Origin: an uncultured Finegoldia sp. | GTDB lineage: Bacteria > Bacillota > Clostridia > Tissierellales > Peptoniphilaceae | Reading direction: 5' to 3' | DNA: 34,491 bases | Assembly: GCF_947252345.1 (NCBI RefSeq) | Contig: NZ_CAMXVC010000022.1 | Location: 1-34,491, forward strand | Shown here: positions 30,220-34,491 of the stretch, one piece after another | How the letters are laid out: each line of letters opens with the position of its first letter | Position numbering within the stretch: position 1 is the stretch's first letter | Notes under the pieces: generated by a model | What the model saw: only the letters and a program-made list of their open reading frames with translations | Database searches by the model: none | What the model was told of the DNA's origin: nothing | Position numbers and translations under genes: made by a program

Positions 30220-31386
30220 CTACTTTATCAAATCCAATATGCAATCAGCAATGTTAGATTTTGTATCTTTTTCTATCTCAATCTTATTGTTTTTGCTGAT
30301 AATTGTAACTTTATTATAGTCTGAGTTGAACCCAATATCTTTTTTTGATACATCATTGAGAACAACATAATCTAAGTTTTTACTTTCTAATTTTTTCTGA
30401 GCATTTTCTAATAAATTATCAGTTTCAGCCGCAAATCCAACAAATACTTGATTGTTTTTTTTGTTTAAAGATTTAAGAATATCTGGGTTTTCTTCTAACA
30501 TTATTTCATTGAATCCGTCAACTTTTTTAATTTTATGATCGCTCTTGTTTTTTACTTTAAAATCACATATTGCAGCAGCCATAATCAAACAATCAAAATC
30601 TCCAATAATCTTATCTATTTGGGCTTTCATCTCTAAAGCAGATTCTACCTTGATATTTTCGATACCATAAGGATTTGTAGCTGAAGTATTGCCAGAAATT
30701 ATTGTAACATCAGCTCCGCGATAATATGCTTTTTTTGCAATCGCATACCCCATTTTACCACTTGAGTCATTTGTAATATATCTTACAGGGTCAATTCTCT
30801 CAATTGTAGCTCCTGCCGTAACTAATATTTTCTTGCCCTTTAAATCTTTTTTGCAAAAATATTTTTCTACTTCTTCTACAATTTGCCAAGGTTCTTTTAA
30901 TCTTCCATTTCCAATTGTGTCGCAGGCTAGCAACCCACTATTAGAATCAACTATGATATTATTTTTTTGTCTTAAATCCTCAATATTTTTCTGAGTTGAA
31001 GGATTTTTAAGCATATTGCTATTCATACTTACGCAAAACATAATCTGTTTATCATAAGCCAGTGCACACGATGTCAACAAATCATCTGCTATTCCATTAT
31101 TGATTTTCGCCATTATATTTGCTGTTGCGGGTGCAATCAACATCAAATCCGCCCAATTAGCCATATCAATATGTTCAACTATTTTATGTGAATCTTTGTG
31201 AAACATTTTGTTTTTTACATCGCATTTTCCGATTGTTTCAAAAGTCATGGGACTCACAAATTCACACGCCGAATCAGTCATTATGATTTTAATATTGTAA
31301 TCTAATTTTTTAAGTTTACTGACCAAATCTACAACTTTGTATACAGCAATTCCTCCAGTTACACCTAAAAGGATGTTCTTACTCAT
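30220..31386 (-). CDS. coaBC: Bifunctional phosphopantothenoylcysteine decarboxylase / synthetase
   Basis: Carries out steps two and three of coenzyme A synthesis: joins cysteine to phosphopantothenate (CoaB, C-terminal) and decarboxylates it with FMN (CoaC, N-terminal). 388 residues. CoaC marks are GVTGGIAVYK, APATANIMAK and the active-site MNSNML loop. CoaB marks are LVTAGATIERIDPVRYITN and SSGKMGYAIA, followed by AAAICDF. The start overlaps rpoZ by 8 nt. With coaD in the same window most of the route from phosphopantothenate is covered. Confidence 0.96.
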   Translation of the reverse strand: MSKNILLGVTGGIAVYKVVDLVSKLKKLDYNIKIIMTDSACEFVSPMTFETIGKCDVKNKMFHKDSHKIVEHIDMANWADLMLIAPATANIMAKINNGIADDLLTSCALAYDKQIMFCVSMNSNMLKNPSTQKNIEDLRQKNNIIVDSNSGLLACDTIGNGRLKEPWQIVEEVEKYFCKKDLKGKKILVTAGATIERIDPVRYITNDSSGKMGYAIAKKAYYRGADVTIISGNTSATNPYGIENIKVESALEMKAQIDKIIGDFDCLIMAAAICDFKVKNKSDHKIKKVDGFNEIMLEENPDILKSLNKKNNQVFVGFAAETDNLLENAQKKLESKNLDYVVLNDVSKKDIGFNSDYNKVTIISKNNKIEIEKDTKSNIADCILDLIK

Positions 31387-31576
31387 TTGATTTATCTTCC
31401 CAGACTTTTTTCTCCATTATTTCTTCTAATGCAGTAGTAACTGGTTTTGCCTTAGCTTTTTTTAATTTTGTACTTTTGCCATCTATTAACATTCTAGCTC
31501 TTTTACTTACCATTACACAAAGTGCATATCTACTACTGTTTATTTCCGATAATTCTTTAAACGATGGATTAATCAT
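31379..31576 (-). CDS. rpoZ: RNA polymerase omega subunit
   Basis: A 65-residue subunit that helps assemble RNA polymerase. Recognised by INSSRYALCVMVSKRARML followed by a basic stretch and the PVTTALEEI helix, and by its constant place between gmk and coaBC. It overlaps gmk and coaBC by 8 nt each. Confidence 0.9.
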   Translation of the reverse strand: MINPSFKELSEINSSRYALCVMVSKRARMLIDGKSTKLKKAKAKPVTTALEEIMEKKVWEDKSNE

Positions 31577-32156
31577 ATTTTTCTCCTTTTATAACTCTAA
31601 ATTTTTCTGCTTCTATTATTGATTCAATATTTTTAACAGTTTCATCGACATCTTTGTTGATAACCGCATAATCATACTCATCAATATAATTCAATTCGAT
31701 TTTTGCGTTTTGCATTCTAATGTTAATTGTTTCTTCGTCTTCAGTGTTTCTTCCTTCGATTCTTTTTCTTAACTCTATTAAATCAGGAGGAAGAATAAAC
31801 ACAAAAACAGCCTCTGGATAATTTTCTTTAACTTTTAATGCACCTTGTACATCAATTTCCAATATAACAATTTCACCTTTTTTAATTTGTTCAAATACAA
31901 ATGATTTAGGTGTGCCATAGTAATTGTTATGAACATTTGCATATTCTAGGAAATCTCCTTCTTCTATTTTTTCTTTGAACTCATCAAGACTTAAGAAGTA
32001 GTAATTTTCCCCGTCAATTTCGTACGGTCTTTTCTTTCTTGTTGTCGCTGAAACTGAATATACGATATCACTTTTTTGTGAAATTAACTTTTCGCAAACA
32101 GTTCCTTTTCCAACGCCTGAAGGACCAGAAACCACCAATAAAAACCCGTCTCTCAT
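31569..32156 (-). CDS. gmk: Guanylate kinase
   Basis: Phosphorylates GMP to GDP. The start at 32156 gives 195 residues and leaves 8 nt after AAGGA; an ATG three codons earlier is too close to that site. The P-loop SGPSGVGKGT is at 10-19. SATTRKKRPYEIDGENYYFL is the GMP-binding block, followed by ILEIDVQGA. It lies directly behind remA, with its ribosome-binding site in the remA 3' end. Confidence 0.96.
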   Translation of the reverse strand: MRDGFLLVVSGPSGVGKGTVCEKLISQKSDIVYSVSATTRKKRPYEIDGENYYFLSLDEFKEKIEEGDFLEYANVHNNYYGTPKSFVFEQIKKGEIVILEIDVQGALKVKENYPEAVFVFILPPDLIELRKRIEGRNTEDEETINIRMQNAKIELNYIDEYDYAVINKDVDETVKNIESIIEAEKFRVIKGEKYD

Positions 32157-32157
32157 A

Positions 32158-32409
32158 CTAATCATCCTTACTATTTGATTTTTCTAATCTCATCTGCAAT
32201 GTTTCTGGTTGCAAGCAACTCAAAACCACATGACCTGAATCCATAATTATTACACTCCTAGTCTTTCTGCCAAAAGTCACGTCAATCAATGTATTGTCTT
32301 CTTTCGATTTTTGGACAATTCTCTTGATTGGATTTGTTTCAGGGCTTACGATTGCAATGACCCTATTGCAATTTACTAAATTTGAAAATCCGATTCCTAA
32401 ACTTTCCAT
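32158..32409 (-). CDS. remA: RemA family DNA-binding regulator (DUF370)
   Basis: An 83-residue member of the RemA family. In Bacillus subtilis RemA activates biofilm-matrix and osmoprotection genes. Core motifs: GIGFSNLVNCNRVIAIVSPE, PIKRIVQKSKE, DVTFGRKTRSVIIMDSGHV and QPETLQMRL. It belongs to the invariant yicC-remA-gmk-rpoZ cluster, 7 nt after yicC. Its targets in a non-Bacillus anaerobe are unknown. Confidence 0.93.
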   Translation of the reverse strand: MESLGIGFSNLVNCNRVIAIVSPETNPIKRIVQKSKEDNTLIDVTFGRKTRSVIIMDSGHVVLSCLQPETLQMRLEKSNSKDD

Positions 32410-32416
32410 TTAACCT

Positions 32417-33292
32417 CTATTCTATGTTTTGAACTTGTTCTCTTAATTTTTCAATTAAACTCTTAACCTCTATTACACATATTGCAATTTGTTCATCATT
32501 TGATTTTGAAGAAATAGTGTTGATTTCACGATTCATTTCTTGAATTATAAAATCCAGTCTTCTGCCAATTGACTCTTCCATTTCCATCGCAGACTTAAAT
32601 TGACTTAAATGTGAGCCAAATCTTGCAATCTCTTCATTAATATCCACTTTATCAGCTAACAAAGCTACTTCAAGATACATTCTATCAGCATCAATTTTTT
32701 CTTCTGCAATTACATCAGATATTCTTTTGAATAAATTGTCGCGATAATCATCTACGCTCTTTTTTGTGAGGTTTGATATTTCATAAATTTGTCTTTCAAT
32801 TTTATCCAAATTAGTCATTAAATCTCTTTTTAGATTATCACCTTCGGTTGTTCTCATTAATGTGATACTATCTACAGCTTCATTTAAAACTTTTATCACA
32901 TTATTTCTAAGAAAATCTGAATCTATATCTTTATAGCTAAAAGATAATACATCATCATATTTAATCAAATCTCTGACATTTATGTCCGAGTCTATGCCTA
33001 ATGAATTATTCAAAAATTCCAATTTATCTTTAATCATCTTAGCTAATTCTATATTTACATCTACATTGTCAACAGAAAGTTGAAACTTTTTTATTTTTAT
33101 ATAAACGTCAACTCTTCCTCTTTTTAACTTTTTTTTAATTAAAGTTTTCATATCTTCGAGCATAAAATTCAAATAATTTGGCATAGAAAAATTAAAATCT
33201 AAATATCTGTTGTTAACAGATTTTATTTCAATGTCAATACTGAAATTATCTAATTCTAAACTAGAAGCTCCAAATCCCGTCATTGACTTCAT
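32417..33292 (-). CDS. yicC: YicC-family endoribonuclease
   Basis: A 291-residue protein. The conserved N-terminus MKSMTGFGASSLE and IKSVNNRYLD and the C-terminal GRRLDFIIQEMNREINTIS identify the family. Members are reported as RNases that act on small RNAs or RNA ends. It is the first gene of the long operon, with GGAGG before the ATG and a promoter at 33316-33344. Confidence 0.93.
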   Translation of the reverse strand: MKSMTGFGASSLELDNFSIDIEIKSVNNRYLDFNFSMPNYLNFMLEDMKTLIKKKLKRGRVDVYIKIKKFQLSVDNVDVNIELAKMIKDKLEFLNNSLGIDSDINVRDLIKYDDVLSFSYKDIDSDFLRNNVIKVLNEAVDSITLMRTTEGDNLKRDLMTNLDKIERQIYEISNLTKKSVDDYRDNLFKRISDVIAEEKIDADRMYLEVALLADKVDINEEIARFGSHLSQFKSAMEMEESIGRRLDFIIQEMNREINTISSKSNDEQIAICVIEVKSLIEKLREQVQNIE

Positions 33293-33315
33293 TTAATCGC
33301 CTCCTCTTATCTAAT

Positions 33316-33344
33316 ATTTTATATTAACAAAATTAGTTTATCAA
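33316..33344 (-). promoter_or_regulatory. Promoter of the yicC-yugP operon
   Basis: On the minus strand TTGATA (33339-33344), a 17-nt spacer and TAAAAT (33316-33321). The start near 33309 leaves a short leader containing AGGAGG. Confidence 0.6.
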
Positions 33345-33360
33345 TAATTTGTTACATTTT

Positions 33361-34491
33361 TTAAATAATTTCTTTTATATCATCTATTTTGTGTGCAGTC
33401 ATATCAACTCTAACCGTAGTGAAATTATTGTAGAACACCATTCCAGGCTTTGCACCCTTAGCTTTTTTTACGTTTTTCTTTTCTGTGTAATCTACATCTA
33501 CAAATTTTTCTTTGCTAAGTGAAGAGAAATACGCGGCTAAGAAACAAGCTACTTCGTAATCTTTTGTCGTCAAATCATCATTTCTCATAATGACGTGAGA
33601 GCCTGGCATATTTTTTACATGTATAAAAATATCATCCTTATTCGCTTGTTTTAATGTCAAATTGTCATTTTGAAAATTATTTTTACCAACGTATATATCC
33701 ACATTATTCTCTGTTACAAAATGTCTTGGCTTTGATGGCTTTACTTTTGCAGTTTTTTTCTTGGATTTTTTAATCAGCCCTATTTTTACCATTTCCTCTT
33801 TTATTTCCGATAATTCCTGATATTCAGTGATTCTATCCAAGCTGTCCAAAAGTTGCAACAAATACTTGTTTTCTTGTTTTATCTGTGGAAGTTCTTGTGT
33901 TATTACTTTCTCTCTCGTTTTTAATTTACTGAATTTCTTGTAGTAATATTGTGAGTTCTCATTCCCCGTTTTCAATGAATCAAGAGGAACACTAATTTTA
34001 TTCATATTATCGTAAAAATTATCTACAATAATTTCTTCCATCCCTTTTTTAATCAAGTGCATATTTGTACTTATCAAATCTGCATAAACTTTGTAAATAT
34101 CGCGCTGCTTTGCTTCGTCCAAATCATTTGACAAGTTCGATATTTTGTTGGAATTTCTCTGGATTTTATTCGATACGATTTTTTTAAGATGTGATGTTCG
34201 TTGAGTTATAGAATCATTTGAAGAGTGCTTTTTGTAATAAAAATCCAGCATTTCGTGAATATCCGAAAAGTATATTTTTTTAAAGCCTATTTTTTTCAAT
34301 TCAATCACATGAAAATCTTTTAATTTGTCATCTTCGTCAACGATTATTGAATATTTGTAGTTTTTATTAATAATTTCGTTCCTAATATTTTCAAAATTTT
34401 CATCCAACCTATTTTTCTCAATTTCTTTCAAATCATTGTATTTGATATCAAAATCCAAATCGGCTCTCAAACAAATTTCCTTGGCTATTGT
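33361..34491 (-). CDS. rqcH: Ribosome quality-control NFACT protein RqcH (N-terminus cut by window edge)
   Basis: Binds stalled 50S-peptidyl-tRNA and adds alanine tails that mark the nascent chain for degradation. The frame stays open to the window edge: codons before the in-frame TTG at 34470 read TIAKEIC, continuing the family's ExCxRAD motif. The call is therefore a 3' fragment of 376 codons with about the first third missing. A long coiled-coil middle (about 90-225) leads to the NFACT-R domain with FVTENNVDIYVGKNNFQND, DDIFIHVKNMPGSHVIM and VDYTEKKNVKKAKGAKPGMV. It precedes yicC, with a 68-nt gap. Confidence 0.93.
   Translation of the reverse strand, partial: TIAKEICLRADLDFDIKYNDLKEIEKNRLDENFENIRNEIINKNYKYSIIVDEDDKLKDFHVIELKKIGFKKIYFSDIHEMLDFYYKKHSSNDSITQRTSHLKKIVSNKIQRNSNKISNLSNDLDEAKQRDIYKVYADLISTNMHLIKKGMEEIIVDNFYDNMNKISVPLDSLKTGNENSQYYYKKFSKLKTREKVITQELPQIKQENKYLLQLLDSLDRITEYQELSEIKEEMVKIGLIKKSKKKTAKVKPSKPRHFVTENNVDIYVGKNNFQNDNLTLKQANKDDIFIHVKNMPGSHVIMRNDDLTTKDYEVACFLAAYFSSLSKEKFVDVDYTEKKNVKKAKGAKPGMVFYNNFTTVRVDMTAHKIDDIKEII

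Overview
The window looks like a piece of the core chromosome of a strongly AT-rich, low-GC Gram-positive anaerobe. The order yicC-remA-gmk-rpoZ-coaBC-priA-def-fmt-yugP / rsmB-rlmN-prpC-prkC-rsgA-rpe-thiT-thiN // rpmB // asp23-fakA-recG-rsmD-coaD is the standard Firmicute arrangement. A membrane pyrophosphatase, a short clostridial-type flavodoxin and an ECF-type ThiT fit an anaerobe of the Tissierellia (Peptoniphilaceae; Finegoldia-like is my best guess). That assignment is inference from gene content, not a search. The first 37 bases are not genomic. They are a Nextera/Tn5 sequencing adapter, so base 38 is the true contig edge. The right edge cuts the rqcH gene.

Nearly everything lies on the minus strand, so transcription runs from high to low coordinates. 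34491-33361 is the 3' part of rqcH. 33292-25731 is one tightly packed operon (yicC to a membrane zinc peptidase) with a promoter at 33316-33344 and a terminator at 25662-25728. 25625-17947 carries rRNA modification genes (rsmB, rlmN), the PASTA kinase/phosphatase pair (prkC, prpC), rsgA, rpe, and thiamine uptake and activation (thiT, thiN). These genes overlap or abut. rpmB (17649-17864) is on the plus strand and converges on thiN over a shared two-way terminator. 17470-12298 is asp23-fakA-recG-rsmD-coaD, with a terminator-like hairpin before recG. A coiled-coil protein gene (12221-11748) follows with its own promoter.

10735-11703 is a short plus-strand operon of a DUF3793 protein and a flavodoxin. 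Its promoter carries a near-consensus Fur box on the predicted transcription start, which suggests an iron-starvation flavodoxin. secG-hppA is transcribed divergently and ends at a strong terminator.

The most unusual locus is 7940-2490. It is a two-gene operon coding for a 1583-residue membrane-anchored protein with six FMN-binding domains, each with a covalent-flavinylation type motif, and a six-helix heme-type (MsrQ/ferric-reductase-like) membrane protein 12 nt downstream. The large protein continues into Ig-like/calcium-site repeats and a charged tail. Together they look like a cell-surface flavin electron relay fed from the membrane. The left end holds a CNNM/CorC-type protein, map and the tail of an unidentified plus-strand gene. 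I saw no tRNA, rRNA, CRISPR array, insertion sequence or prophage gene.
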